In this document: positions 12,912 to 26,474 of the stretch, in pieces
How the letters are laid out: the number at the start of each line of letters is the position of its first letter
Numbering within the stretch: position 1 is the stretch's first letter
Assembly: GCA_040954595.2 (NCBI GenBank)
Contig: CM082582.2
Coordinates: forward strand, 1-64,000
DNA: 64,000 nucleotides
Direction of reading: 5' to 3'
From: Balanoglossus misakiensis
Taxonomy: Eukaryota > Hemichordata
Translations under genes and position numbers: made by a program
Notes under the pieces: generated by a model
Database searches by the model: none
The model's input: only the letters and a program-made list of their open reading frames with translations
What the model was told of the DNA's origin: nothing

Positions 12912-15647
12912 GTGTTTAAAAGCCTTAAATCTAGAGAAAAATTTTAAAAGGAATTTAGAATGTTTATAATACTAAATAAGGGTGTGTTTGAGTTAAATGT
13001 GCGATAAGAAGTTTTCTGGCCCGAATAAAGGATGGTTTTATGTTATGTTCAAAGAAAGGTTTTAGAATGATTTAACAGTTTTCCAAAGGCTTAAATAGGG
13101 GAAAAATATAAAAAAATTTCAAAAAAGGTTTTTAAAAATGATCCCACATTGTTTTTTAGCCTGAATAAGTGGTTTTGAATTTAAAATGCTTATTGAATCG
13201 TTTTTATTTAATACATGCGATAAGAAACTAATAACGTTTTTAGTATCGTTTTGAGCAGTTTTCTTGCCAAATAATGTTTTTTTGTAATACATTCAAAAGA
13301 GACTTTAGAATGATAAGCAAAACATTTATATTGCTTATTAAATCATTTTCATATTAAAAACTTAATTTTGGCTTATTTGACTTTTATTCAATACATATAC
13401 GAATCAAAACATCTATTTTATATCAGTTTTTGGAGTTTATTATATTTTCAGATGAAAATAATTCGCAAGCCTAAAAATATTGGGTGTTTTTGAATTTGAA
13501 ATCAGTATCTAATAATTTCTATTTAAAAGTGCGTTATGGACCAAATATCGTTTTAGTATTGCATTTAAAGTTTTTGTGCACAAATTAATGGTTATTTAGT
13601 AGCATATTCAAAGAAATGATTTAGAATGAAAGTGTTCTGAAGCCTTTAATCATGTTGCATTCATGTTGAAATCGATTGTTAAAACATTTTCATTTGAAGA
13701 AAACAATGTGAATAAAAACGATTTTATTCCTAATTAAACCCTTTAAGTGAAAAATAATGCGTTTCATATCAAATTTCAAAGACGGGTTGAATAAAGATCT
13801 CAGGGTGCTTTTTATGCCTGAATAAGTGTGTATTTAACTTTAAAATGCTTTACGGATCATTTTTATTTAAAACCTGATATGGAACAAGTATTGTTTTAGT
13901 GTCGTTTTAAACAGTTTTCATTCCCAAATAATTAGTTTTTTATCATCTATACAAAGAAAGGTTTAAGAATTACATATTACTGTATAAGAGCTTTAAATAT
14001 GCGTGCATTTATGTATCTATTGTTTATTTAATCATATTTTTTTCAAAATATACAATGTGCATATAACATCATTTTATACCGAATTAAATAGTTTTTTTTA
14101 TCATATGTTCTAACAGTGTTTACATGCCTAAATTAGTGTTTTGAAATGTTTCTTGTCTTTTTAAATATAAAAAAGCAATGTGGAACATACATCGTTTTTT
14201 ATGTCGTATTGAAAAGTTTTCGTGCCAAAATATTGTGTTTAAGTAATACTTTCAGTGAAAGTTTTTGAATGATTATAATGTGTTTAAAAGCCTTAAATCT
14301 AGAGAAAAATTTTAAAAGGAATTTAGAATGTTTATAATACTAAATAAGGGTGTGTTTGAGTTAAATGTGCGATAAGAAGTTTTCTGGCCCGAATAAAGGA
14401 TGGTTTTATGTTATGTTCAAAGAAAGGTTTTAGAATGATTTAACAGTTTTCCAAAGGCTTAAATAGGGGAAAAATATAAAAAAATTTCAAAAAAGGTTTT
14501 TAAAAATGATCCCACATTGTTTTTTAGCCTGAATAAGTGGTTTTGAATTTAAAATGCTTATTGAATCGTTTTTATTTAATACATGCGATAAGAAACTAAT
14601 AACGTTTTTAGTATCGTTTTGAGCAGTTTTCTTGCCAAATAATGTTTTTTTGTAATACATTCAAAAGAGACTTTAGAATGATAAGCAAAACATTTATATT
14701 GCTTATTAAATCATTTTCATATTAAAAACTTAATTTTGGCTTATTTGACTTTTATTCAATACATATACGAATCAAAACATCTATTTTATATCAGTTTTTG
14801 GAGTTTATTATATTTTCAGATGAAAATAATTCGCAAGCCTAAAAATATTGGGTGTTTTTGAATTTGAAATCAGTATCTAATAATTTCTATTTAAAAGTGC
14901 GTTATGGACCAAATATCGTTTTAGTATTGCATTTAAAGTTTTTGTGCACAAATTAATGGTTATTTAGTAGCATATTCAAAGAAATGATTTAGAATGAAAG
15001 TGTTCTGAAGCCTTTAATCATGTTGCATTCATGTTGAAATCGATTGTTAAAACATTTTCATTTGAAGAAAACAATGTGAATAAAAACGATTTTATTCCTA
15101 ATTAAACCCTTTAAGTGAAAAATAATGCGTTTCATATCAAATTTCAAAGACGGGTTGAATAAAGATCTCAGGGTGCTTTTTATGCCTGAATAAGTGTGTA
15201 TTTAACTTTAAAATGCTTTACGGATCATTTTTATTTAAAACCTGATATGGAACAAGTATTGTTTTAGTGTCGTTTTAAACAGTTTTCATTCCCAAATAAT
15301 TAGTTTTTTATCATCTATACAAAGAAAGGTTTAAGAATTACATATTACTGTATAAGAGCTTTAAATATGCGTGCATTTATGTATCTATTGTTTATTTAAT
15401 CATATTTTTTTCAAAATATACAATGTGCATATAACATCATTTTATACCGAATTAAATAGTTTTTTTTATCATATGTTCTAACAGTGTTTACATGCCTAAA
15501 TTAGTGTTTTGAAATGTTTCTTGTCTTTATAAATATAAAAAAGCAATGTGGAACATACATCGTTTTTTATGTCGTATTGAAAAGTTTTCGTGCCAAAATA
15601 TTGTGTTTAAGTAATACTTTCAGTGAAAGTTTTTGAATGATTATAAT
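12912..15647 (-). repeat. Near-perfect 1368-bp tandem duplication inside the AT-rich satellite
   Basis: 12912-14279 and 14280-15647 align at a constant offset of 1368 bases. By eye I found only one substitution (cttgtctttt versus cttgtcttta), while neighbouring units differ far more. 1368 equals 8 x 171, so exactly one eight-monomer higher-order unit has been duplicated recently. Confidence 0.9.
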
Positions 15648-18600
15648 GTGTTTAAAAGCCTTAAATCGAGAGAAAGTTTTTAAAAGGAATTTAGAATGTT
15701 TATAATCCTAAATAAGATTGTGTTTGAGTTAAATGTGCGATATGAAGTTTTTGGGCCCGAATAAAGGATGGTTTTATGTTATGTTCAAAGAAAGGTTTTA
15801 GAATGATTTAACAGTTTTCCAAAGGCTTAAATAGGGATGTAAATATATAGAAATTGCTTGTTAAATCATTTCCGTTAAACATACGCTTTGTGAATATGAC
15901 ATTGATTTTATAAGGTATTAAACATTTTTTTGAAAAATTAACGCGTGTTATAGAAAAAAATTTCAAAAAGGTTTTTAATAATGACCCCACACTGTTTTTT
16001 AGCCTAAATAAGTGGTTTTGAATTTAAAATGCTTATTGAATCGTTTTTATTTAATACATGCGATATGAAACTAACAGTGTTTTTACTATCGTATTGAGCA
16101 GTTTTCATGTCAAATAATGTTTTTTTGTAATACATTGAAAAGAGACTTTAGAATGATAAGCAAAACATTTATATTGGAAATGCTTATTAAATCATTTTCA
16201 AATTAAAAACTTAATTTTAGCTTATTTGATTTTTATTCAATACATATACGAATCAAAACATCTATTTTATATCAGTTTTTGGAGTTTATTATATTTTCAG
16301 ATGAAAATAATTCGCAAGCCTAGAAATATTGGGTGTTTTTGAATTTGAAATCAGTATCTAATAATTTCTATTTAAAAGTGCGTTATGGACCGAATATCGT
16401 TTTAGTATTGTATTTAAAGTTTTTGTGCACAAATTAATGGTTGTTTTGTAGCATATTCAAAGAAATGATTTAGAATGATTTTAAAGTGTTCTGAAGCCTT
16501 TAATCATGTTGCATTCATGTTAAAATCGCTTGTTAAAACATTTTTATTTGAAGTAATCAATGTGAATAAAAACGATTTTATACCCTTTAAGTGAAAAATA
16601 ATGCGTTTTATATCAAATTTCAAAAACGGGTTAAATAATGATCTGAGCGTGCTTATGCCTAAATAAGTTTGTATTTAACTTTAAAATGCTTTACGGATCA
16701 TTTTTATTTATATTTCCTGAAATATGGAACAAGCATTGTTTTAGTATCGTTTTAAACAGTTTTCACTCCCAAATAATTAGTTTTTTATCATTTATACAAA
16801 GAAAAGTTTAAGAATTATATATTACTGTATTCGAGCTTTAAATATGCGTGTATTTATGTATCGATTATTTATTTAATCATATTTTTTTCAAAATATACAA
16901 TGTCATTTTATAGTGTATTAAATAGTTTTTTTATCAAATGTTCTAACAGTGTTTAAATGCCTAAATTAGTGTTTTGAAATGTTTCTTGTCTTTTTAGATA
17001 TAAAAAAGCAATATGGAACAAACATCGTTTTTTATGTCGTATTGAAAAGTTATATAAAGTGTTTAAAAGCCTTTAATCGAGAGAAAAATTTTAAAAGGAA
17101 TTTAGAATGTTCATAATCCTAAATAAGGCCGTGTTTGAGTTAAATGTGCGATATGAAGTTTTTGGGCCCAAATAAAGGATGGTTTTATGTTATGTTCAAA
17201 GAAAGGTTTTAGAACGATTTAACAGTTTTCCAAAGGCTTAAAAAGGGGTGTAAATATATAGAAATTGCTTGTTAAATCATTTCCGTTAAACATACGCTTT
17301 GTGAATATGACATTGATTCTATAAGGTATTAAACATTTTTTGTGAAAAATTAAAGCGTGTTATAGAAAAAAATTTCAAAAAGGTTTTTAAAAAATGATCC
17401 CACATTGTTTTTTAGCATAAATAAGTGGTTTTGAATTTAAAATGCTTATTGAATCGTTTTTATTTAATACATGCGATATGAAACTAATAACGTTTTTAAT
17501 ATCGTTTTGAGCAGTTTTCTTGCCAAATAATGTTTTTTTTGTAATACATTCAAAAGAGACTTTAGAATGATAAGCAAAACATTTATATTGCTTATTAAAT
17601 CATTTTCATATTAAAAACTTAATTTTGGCTTATTTGATTTTATTCAATACATATACGAATCTAAACATCTATTTTATATCAGTTTTTGGAGTTAATTATA
17701 TTTTCAGATAAAAATAATTCGCAAGCCTAAAAATATTGGGTGTTTTTGAGTTTGAAATCACTATCTAATAATTTTTATTTAAAAGTGCGTTATGGACCAT
17801 ATATCGTTTTAGTATTGTATTTAAAGTTTTTGTGCACAAATTAATGGTTATATTCAAAGAAATTATTTAGAATGATTTTCAAGTGTTTTGAAGCCTTTAA
17901 TCATGTTGCATTCATGTTGAAATCGCTTGTTAAAACATTTTCATTTGAAGTAAACAATGTGAATAAAAACGATTTCATACCGTAATTAAACCCTTTAAGT
18001 GAAAAATAATGCGTTTTATATCAAATTTCAAAGACGGGTTAAATAATGATACCAGGGTGCTTTTTATGCCTAAATAAGTTTGTATTTAACTTTAAAATGC
18101 TTTACGGATCATTTTTATTTAAAACCTGAAATATGGAACAAGCATTGTTTTAATATCGTTTTAAACAGTTTTCATTCCCAAATAATTAGCTTTTTATCAT
18201 ATATACAAAGAAAGGTTTAAGAATTATATATTACTCTATTAGAGCTTTAAATATGCTTGTATTTATGTATCGATTGTTTATTTAATCATATTTTTTTAAA
18301 ATATACAATGTGCATATAACATCATTTTATATCGTATTAAATAGTTTTTTTTACCAAATGTTCTAACAGTGTTTACATGCCTAAATTAGTGTTTTGAAAT
18401 GTTTCTTGTCTTTTTAAATGTAAAAAAGCAATATGGAACATACATCGTTTTTTATGTCGTATTGAGAAGTTTTCGTGCCAAAATATTGTGTTTAAGTAAT
18501 ACTTTCAATGAAAGTTTTTGAATGATTATAAAGTGTTTAAAAGCCTTAAATCGAGAGAAAAATTTTAAAAGTAATTTAGAATGTTTATAATCCTAAATAA

Positions 18601-19374
18601 GATTGTGTTTGAGTTAAATGTGCACGATGAAGTTTTTGGGCCCGAATAAAGGATGGTTTTGTGTTATGTTCAAAGAAAGGTTAGAATTATTTAACAGTTT
18701 TCCAAAGGCTTTAATAGGGGTGTAAATATATAGAAATTGCCTGTTAAATCATTTCCGTTAAACATACGCCTTTTGAATATGACATTGATTTTATAAGGTA
18801 TTAAACATTTTTGTGAGAAAATAAAGCTTCAAGGGTTTAATAATGATCCCACATTGTTTTTTTTGGCCTAAATAAGTGGTTTTCAATTTAAAATGCTTAT
18901 TGAATCGTTTTTATTTAAAACATGCAATATGAAACAAATAACATTTTACAGTGTCATATTGTGCAGTTTTCTTGCCAAATAATGTTTTTTTGTAATACTT
19001 TTAAAAAAGACTTTAGAATGATAGAAAACCGGTTCAATGCCTCGAAAAACATTTATATTGGAATTGCTTGCTAAATCATTTTTGTGAATTCTTGCATAAT
19101 AATTGTTTATAATTCCAAATATTAAAAACTTAGCTTATTAAATTAGATTATTATAGACGAAAATCATTTCAAAGTCTAAAAATATGGGCTGTTTTTGAGT
19201 TTGAAATCATTATCTAATAATTTTTATCAAAAACGTACGTTATGGACTAAATATCGTTTTGGTATTGTATTTAAAGATTTCGAATGATTTTAAAGTGTTC
19301 TGAAGCATTTAATCATTGTGTATTTATGTTGAAATCGCTTTTTAAATCATTTTCATTTGAAGTAAACAATGTGT

Positions 19375-19490
19375 GACAAAGTCTCTCTTGGAAGAGTTAT
19401 TACTCTCATATCACACAAGCGAGATGGGTGTCGGTAAATGTTGATTCTCTATATATCCACAAGGGGTGTTTATATTTTCGAAAACAAAGT
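19375..19490. other. Non-satellite insertion near the proximal end of the AT-rich array
   Basis: After 'gtaaacaatgtg' the satellite pattern breaks for about 100 bases (a stretch with ggaagagttattactctc and gatgggtgtcggtaaatg) and then resumes imperfectly. I do not recognise it. No terminal repeats or target duplication are obvious. Confidence 0.5.
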
Positions 19491-19689
19491 TAATGTTTTA
19501 AGCCTTTTTTTAATTGGAAATGATAAATGAGTCATTTTAATTTATACTTGGAATATAGAATAATCATCATATTTGCACCCAAATAATGAGTTTTAAATAA
19601 TATTTTCAAAAAGATGATTCAAATTGATTTCCATTGTTTTGAATCCTTAATAAATAAATTTTATTAATTAGCTGTCAGAGAATTTGTAG

Positions 19690-22600
19690 GAGTTTGTATT
19701 ATTGACAGAAGTGAGTTCTTATATGGTCAGGATCTTTGGTCGTGTATAAAAATTGCAGGTTTTGGTTCGGAATAGCGTAAAAGCGTTTTAAATTAGTTGG
19801 GTTAGCAGTACGAGTTTGGATTTTTGTTACATTAAGAGTTATTTGGTTGGCCTTCGAGTATTGATAACATGCTTGGGCAATGTTAGGGCTAGGGTCAATT
19901 TTGATTTGGTTTGGGATAATTGAGTTATGATAGGTTGGGTGACTGCCAGGATTTAAATTTGTGGTGGGGCTAGTGCGGCTTTGGGGATGTAGGTCTGGGT
20001 GCTGATAGGAGTGCGTGGGAATAGGTTGGGGTAAAGTTGTGTGGTAGTGGTGATAGCTGGCAAGGTCGCGAGCCTTAGTTAAAGTTTGGAGTTGGATCGG
20101 TGATTGTTGTTTGAGTAATAACGTATTTTTTAAGAGTACAATTCTGGGATTGACTTCGGGTCGAGGTTTGAGGTAAGATGTGGATTGTGTCGGTTTAAAT
20201 TGGGGTCCCAGTAAGGATTAGGTTTCGGGATGAGTGTGGAAGGATGATATACGGATGATAGATGGGATCAAATCATTGGGCGTGTATTTGCTACAAATGG
20301 TAGGTATTGGTTCGTAATAGAGTCTTGGTGTTGTATATTCAGGGTGGCAGTGGTATGAGTTTGGTTTAGGCCAATCTTTAAGTTAAATATTATTTGGGTT
20401 ACCACCGTTGAGAATTGATGCATTGATGCATTGATGATAAGTGGGGCAAGAATGATTGAGTTCGGTTTGTTTGGGCTATGATAGGTTGAGTGATGGCTAG
20501 GATTTGTGGTGGGAATAAGGTGTGGTCACGTAAGAGATTGAGGCATTATAGGGTCTGGTGCGGCTTGGGTGAACGAGGCAAGGGTGGTGATGAGGGTGCG
20601 AGTAGGAGTATGTTCGGGTAAAGTTGGGTGTGAGTGGTGTTGGGGTGGTGGGTGATAGCTGACAAGGTCGTGTGAGTTAGTTTAGGTTTTGAGTTGGATC
20701 GATGATTGTTGTTTGAGCAATAAGGTATTTTTGAGAGTACAACACTGGGATTGACTTCGGGGAGAGGTTTGAGGTACGAATGGGATTGGGTCATTGGTTT
20801 AAGGTGGGGTTCCGTAAGGATTAGGTTTTTGGATGAGTGTGGATGAATGATATATGGGTGATAGATGGGATGGGTGATAGATGAATATTTGAAGGGATTA
20901 AATCTTTTGTCGCCTATTTTCTACAAATGGTTTGTAAAAAAAGAGTCCTGATGTATTGTTGGAGTGGAAGCGGTATGAGTTAAGTGTTATTTGGTTTGCC
21001 GTCGGGTATTGATGGTAGGCTTAGGGTAGGGTCAATTTTGATTTGGTTTGGATTGTTTTGGCATAATCGGTTGGGTGACTGCCAGGATTTAAATTTGTGG
21101 TTGGTGTAAGGTGTGGTGTAAGAGATGGTGCGGTTTTGGTGAAGGAGGCCAGGGTGGTGATGGGAGTGCGAGTGTGAATAGGTTTGGGTAAAGTTGGGTG
21201 GGAGTGGTGACGGGGTGGTGAGTGGTAGCTGATTTAGTTTAACATTATAGTTTGATAGGTGATTGGTGTTTGAGTAATATGAATTTTTTTGATAGTATAA
21301 TTCTTGCATTGACTTCGGGGTGATGTTTGAGGTACGAAGTTGATTGGGTTATCGGATTAGGGTGGGGCCCAGTAAGGATTAAGTTTCGGGATGAGTGTGG
21401 AATGATGATATATGGGATCAAATCTTTGGTCGTGTATTTGCTACAAATGGTAGGTATTGGTTCGTAATAGAGTCTTGGTGTTGTATATTTCGGGTGGCAG
21501 TGGTATGAGTTTGGTTTATGCCAATCTTTAAGTTAAGTGTTATTTGGGTTACCACCGTTGAGCATTGATGGCTTGGTTGATGATAAGTGGGGCAAGAATG
21601 ATTGAGTTTGGTTTGTTTGGGCTATGATAGGTTGAGTGATGGCTAGGATTTGTGGTGGTCACGTAAGAGATTGAGGCATTATAGGGTCTGGTGCGGTTTT
21701 GGTGAAGGAGGCCAGGGCGGTGATGAGGGTACGAGTAGGAGTATGTTCGGGTAAAGTTGGATGTGAGTGGTGTTGGGGTGGTGGGTGATAGCTGACAAGG
21801 TCGTGTGAGTTAGTTTAAGTTTAGAGTTGGATCGATGATTGGTGTTTGAGCAATAAGGTATTTTTTGAGAGTACAATACTGGGATTGACTTCGGGTAGGG
21901 GTTTGAGGTACGAATGGGATTGGGTCATTGGTTTAAGGTGGGGTTCCAGTAAGGATTTGGTTTTGGGATGAGTGTGGATGAATGATATATGGGTGATAGA
22001 TGGGATGGGTGATAGATGAATATTTGAAGGGATTAAATCTTTGGTCGTCTATTATCTACAAATGGTTTGTAAAAAAAGAGTCCTGATGTATTGTTGGAGT
22101 GGCAGCGGTATGAGTTAAGTGTTATTTGGTTTGCCGTCGGGTATTGATGGTAGGCTTAGGGTAGGGTCAATTTTGATTTGGTTTGGATTGTTTTGGCATA
22201 ATAGGTTGGGTGACTGCCAGGATTTAAATTTGTGGTTGGTGTAAGGTGTGGTGTAAGAGATGGTGCGGTTTTGGTGAAGGAGGCCAGGGTGGTGATGGGA
22301 GTGCGAGTGTGAATAGGTTTGGGTAAAGTTGGGTGGGAGTGGTGACGGGGTGGTGAGTGGTAGCTGAGTTAGTTTAACATTATAGTTTGATAGGTGATTG
22401 GTGTTTGAGTAATAAGAATTTTTTTGATAGTATAATTCTTGCATTGACTTCGGGGTGATGTTTGAGGTACGAAGTTGATTGGGTTATCGGATTAGGGTGG
22501 GGCCACAGTAAGGATTAGGTTTCGGCATGAGTGTGGAAGGATGATATATGGATGATAGATGGGATCAAATCTTTGGTCGTGTATTTGCTACAAATGGTAG

Positions 22601-23160
22601 GTATTGGTTCGTAATATCGTCTTGGTTTTGTATATTTGGGGTGGCAGTGGTATGAGTTTGGATTTATGCCAATCTTTAAGTTATTTGGGTTGCCGTTGAG
22701 CATTGATAGCTTGGATGATGATAAGTGGGGCTAGGGTCAATTTTGTTTGGGTTTGGGTTGTTTGGGCTATGATAGGTTGGGTGATGGCTAGGATTTGTGG
22801 TGGGTGTAAGGTGTGGAGTAAAAGAGGGAGGCATTATGTGGTCTGCTGCGGTTTTGGTGAAGGAGGCCAGGGTGATGATGGGGGAACGAGTGGGAATAGG
22901 CTGGGGTGAAGTTGGGTGGGAGTAGTGACGGGATGGTGAAAGTGTAAGTTTGGAATTGGATCGATGATTGGTGTTTGAGTAATAAAGTATTTTTTGAGAG
23001 TACAATTCTGGGACTGACTTCGGGGTGAGGTTTTGAGGTACGAAGGGGATTGGGTCATGGGATTAATGTGGGGTCCCAGTAAGGATTAGGTTTCGGGATG
23101 AGTGTGGATGAATGATCTATGGATGATAGATGGGATGGGTGATAGATGAATATTAGGATG
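19690..23160 (+). repeat. ~570-bp subtelomeric satellite array (right arm), dimeric higher-order repeat
   Basis: The word 'ggttttggtgaaggaggcc' or close variants occurs near 20565, 21127, 21692, 22262 and 22847, giving units of about 557-585 bases. Alternate units match better: 20980-21309 and 22115-22444 are nearly identical at an offset of 1135, and 20546-20794 resembles 21679-21876 at a similar offset, i.e. an ABAB dimer. The minus-strand open frames here (proline, serine, threonine and histidine rich) recur unit by unit and lack domains, so I treat them as fortuitous. The + strand is strikingly G+T-rich. Confidence 0.92.
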
Positions 23161-23400
23161 GTTCAAAGATGGATGGTAACAGATGGATGTATAAATGATG
23201 GATGAATGACAGATGGATTTAACTTAATTTGATTGTTTAATATAATGTATTTTAATTAATTTGTTTTGTTTTGATTTAATTTGATTTTTATTTGATTTAA
23301 TTAATATAATTTATTTTACTCTAATTTAATTTTATAACATTAATAATATGATTTCGATTTAATTTAATTTCATTTATTTCAATTTGATTTGATTTGAGTG
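23161..23400. repeat. GATG-rich simple sequence and AT-rich low-complexity spacer
   Basis: GATGGATG-like imperfect tetranucleotides at about 23100-23220 lead into a T-rich stretch of 'ttgatttaatttgattt' repeats. No gene seen. Confidence 0.8.
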
Positions 23401-23904
23401 CTATTCCTTTTATTAAATGAACACACGTACACAATAGGTGAATCGGCTCAATGGGCAACAATTTTAATGAACTGAAGAAAGAAGAAATTGTACATCGAAG
23501 TGAAAGGCTTCCCTAAGGTCACAAAATTTCGTGTATAAAGACTGCATTGTGTGCTCAATCATCCCAAACGCCAGGGGTCTAACTGCTCTGGATGCTGAGA
23601 TATGAGAAAGTAAGTCAAAGGTCACCCAAAATTGGGGCATAAAATTTTGACCCCATGGTGGGCCTCCAACCAAAACCAGACCTCCAGCCCTATCATGTGA
23701 CTAATTAAATATTTACGAGCCACTGCAATCATTGGTCCCTATCACCCTACCAAGTTTCAGCCCCATAGGTTATGCGGTTTTCGAAATCCGGTCGAATTTT
23801 GGAGAATTATTAAAGCTGCAAGCAGCGCTGATCTGGAATTATTTATGTACATTATGAATTATAGGAAACATAATGCTCTATCAGGTGTTTATCCCAGGCA
23901 AGGG
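23401..23904 (-). repeat. Unclassified interspersed repeat
   Basis: Single-copy in this window. It contains 'accaagtttcagccccata' and 'aagctgcaagcagcgctgat', a style of sequence typical of dispersed non-coding repeats in animal genomes. The 69-codon minus-strand frame at 23464-23673 has no domain I recognise. It interrupts the mirror symmetry between satellite and minisatellite. Family assignment needs a repeat library. Confidence 0.45.
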
Positions 23905-23949
23905 TTATACAATACAAAAGCGATGTTATTTCCATATCGCATGTTTTTA
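23905..23949 (+). repeat. Stray ~45-bp fragment of the AT-rich satellite
   Basis: 'caatacaaaagcgatg' followed by 'ccatatcgcatgttttt' matches the orientation-1 AT-rich satellite (compare the stretch just before 10000) and abuts the minisatellite directly. Confidence 0.55.
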
Positions 23950-25271
23950 ATATTTGACCCTTGACTCTCGATCTCTAACACTTTACCTTTGACCATTGAC
24001 CAGCTGTCTGAACTATAACCCTTGAACCCCTTGACCCTCGATCTCCAACTCTTAAACCCTTGACCTTTGACCCTTGAACTCTAACATTTGACCCTTGAGT
24101 CTTGATCTCTAACCCTTGACCTTAGACCCTTGAACCCAAAACTCTTGACTCTTGAACCTGACCACTGACCCTGCTTGACCCATCAACTATAATCCTTGAC
24201 CTTTGACCCTTGACCCCTTGACCCTCAATCTCCAACTCTTAAACTCTAACCATTGACCTTTGAACTCTAATCCTTGACCATTGAACTCCAACACTTGATC
24301 CTTGACCACTTGAACCTTGGACTCTAACCATTGAACCTTTGACCCATGACCTCCAACCCTTGACCCATGAGCTCTTACCCTTGACCCTTGAACTCTTACC
24401 TTGACCCTTGAACTCTTACCTTTGACATTTGATCTCTAACCCTTGACCTATGACCTTTGAAATCTAACCTTTGACCCTTGAAACAAAACACTTGACCCTT
24501 AAACCCTAAACTTAACAACTGACCCATAATGCTTGACCCTTAAACCCTTGACCCTTAAACTATAACCCTTGAACGTCAACTGTTGACCCATCAACTATAA
24601 TCCATGACCTTTGACCCTTGATCTCCAACTCTTGAACTCTAACCCCTGACCTTTGTCGCTTGAACTCTAACCCTTGACCCTTGAACTCGAACCCTTTAAC
24701 TCTAACATTTGACCCTTGAACTCTTATCCTTGACATTTGATCTCTAACCCTTGACCTTTGACCCTTGATATTTAACCCTTGACCCTTGAAACAAAATTCT
24801 TGATCCTTGAACCCAAAACTTGACAACTGACCCTGAATGCTTGACCCTTAAACCCTTGACCCTAGAACCCTTGACCATTAAACTCTAACCCTTGAACGCC
24901 AACTGTTGACCCATCAACAATAATCCTTGACCTTTGACCCTTGACCCCTTGATCTCCAACTCTTGAACTCTAACCCTTGACCTTTGACCCTTGAACTCAA
25001 ATCCTTGGCTGGTGAACTCTAACCCTTGACCGTTGAACTCAAATCCTTGACCCTTGACCCCTTGAACTCTAACCCTTGATCCTTGTGCTCATAGCCTTGA
25101 CCCTTGACCCCCTTGACCCTCGATCTCCAACTCTTGAACTCTAACCCTTGACCCTTGACCCCTTGAACTCTAACCCTTGATCCTTGACCCCTTGAACCTT
25201 GGACTCCAACCATTAAACCTTTGACCCATGAACTCTAACCCTTGACCCTTGAGCTCTTACCCTTGACCCCA

Positions 25272-26474
25272 TGACCCTCGATCTCCAACTCTTGAACTCT
25301 AACTCTTGACCCCTTGAACCTTGGACTCTGGCCATTGAACCTTTGACCCATGAACTCCAACCCTTGACCCTTGAGCTCTTACCCTTGAACCTTTGACCCT
25401 CAATCTCCAACTCTTTAACTCTAACCCTTGACCTTTGACCCTTGAACTCTTACCCTTGACTATTGATCTCTAACCCTTGATCTTTGACCCTTGAACTCTA
25501 ATCCTTTGACTCTTGAACTCTAACATTTGACCCTTGAGTCATGATCTCTCACCCTTGACCTTTGACCCTTGAAATTTAACTCTTGAACCCAAAACTCTTG
25601 ACCCTTGAACCTTACCACTGACCCTGCTTCACCCTTAAACCCTTGACCATTAAACTCTAACCCTTGACCTTTGAACTCTAATCCTTGACCTTTGACCCCT
25701 TGACCACTTGAACCTTGGACTCTAACCATTGAACCCTTGACCCATGAACTCCAACCCTTGACCCATGTGCTCTTACCCTTGACCCTTAACTTTACCCTTG
25801 ACCCTTGAACTCTTACCCTTGACATTTGATCTCTAACCCTTGACCTTTGAAAAAAACTCTTGACCCTTAAACCCTAAACTTGACAACTGACCCTTAAACT
25901 CTAACCCTTGAACGTCAACTGTTGACCCATCAACTATAATCCTTGACCTTTGACCCTTGATCTCCAACTCGTGAAGTCTGACCCTTGAACTCAAATCCTT
26001 GACCCAGGACCCCTTGACCATTGAGTTCTAACCCTTGATCCTTGACCCTTGAACCTTGGACTCTAACCCTTGACCCTCGATCTCCAAGTCTTGAACTCTA
26101 ACCCTTGACCTTTGACCCTTGAACTCTAATCCTTGACCCCTTGAACCATGGACTCAAACCATTGAACCTCTGACCCATGAACTCCAACCCTTGACCCTTG
26201 AGCTCTTACCCTTGACCCCTTGACCCCCGATCTCCAACTGTTGAACTCTAACCCTTGATCTTTGACCATTGAACTCTAACCCTTGACCCTTGAACTCTCA
26301 CATTTGACCCTTGAACTCTTACCCTTGACATTTGATCTATAACCCTCGACCTTTGAGCCTTGAAATCTAACCCTTGACCCTTGAAACTAAACTCTTGACC
26401 CTTAAACCCTAAACTTGATAACTGACCCTTAATGCTTGACCTTTAAACCCTTGACCCTAGAACCCTTGACCATT
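25272..26474 (-). repeat. 1.2-kb block duplicated at 30022-31224
   Basis: Every line compared by eye matches 30022-31224 at a constant offset of 4750. The match breaks at 25271 and at 26475. Surrounding minisatellite is much less similar, so this is a recent segmental copy within the array. Confidence 0.85.

Larger units (their letters stand above)
11094..19680 (-). repeat. AT-rich satellite, orientation 2
   Basis: Same family as 8896-11093 but inverted. The unit landmark 'aaagccttaaatcgagag' or a close variant occurs near 11097, 12918, 14286, 15654, 17065 and 18540, giving spacings of about 1.8, 1.37, 1.37, 1.41 and 1.48 kb. Within one unit I count eight monomers by the recurring pattern 'atcgtttt..gta.t...cagttttc..gccaaataat', about 171 bases each. 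The open frames at 11198, 11229 and 15808 are both-strand shadows of the repeat and carry no recognisable domain. Confidence 0.92.

Noticed and set aside
20546-23058. Proline/serine/histidine-rich minus-strand frames in the 570-bp satellite
   Set aside because: Repeated with the satellite, interrupted by stops in alternate units, no domain or signal peptide.
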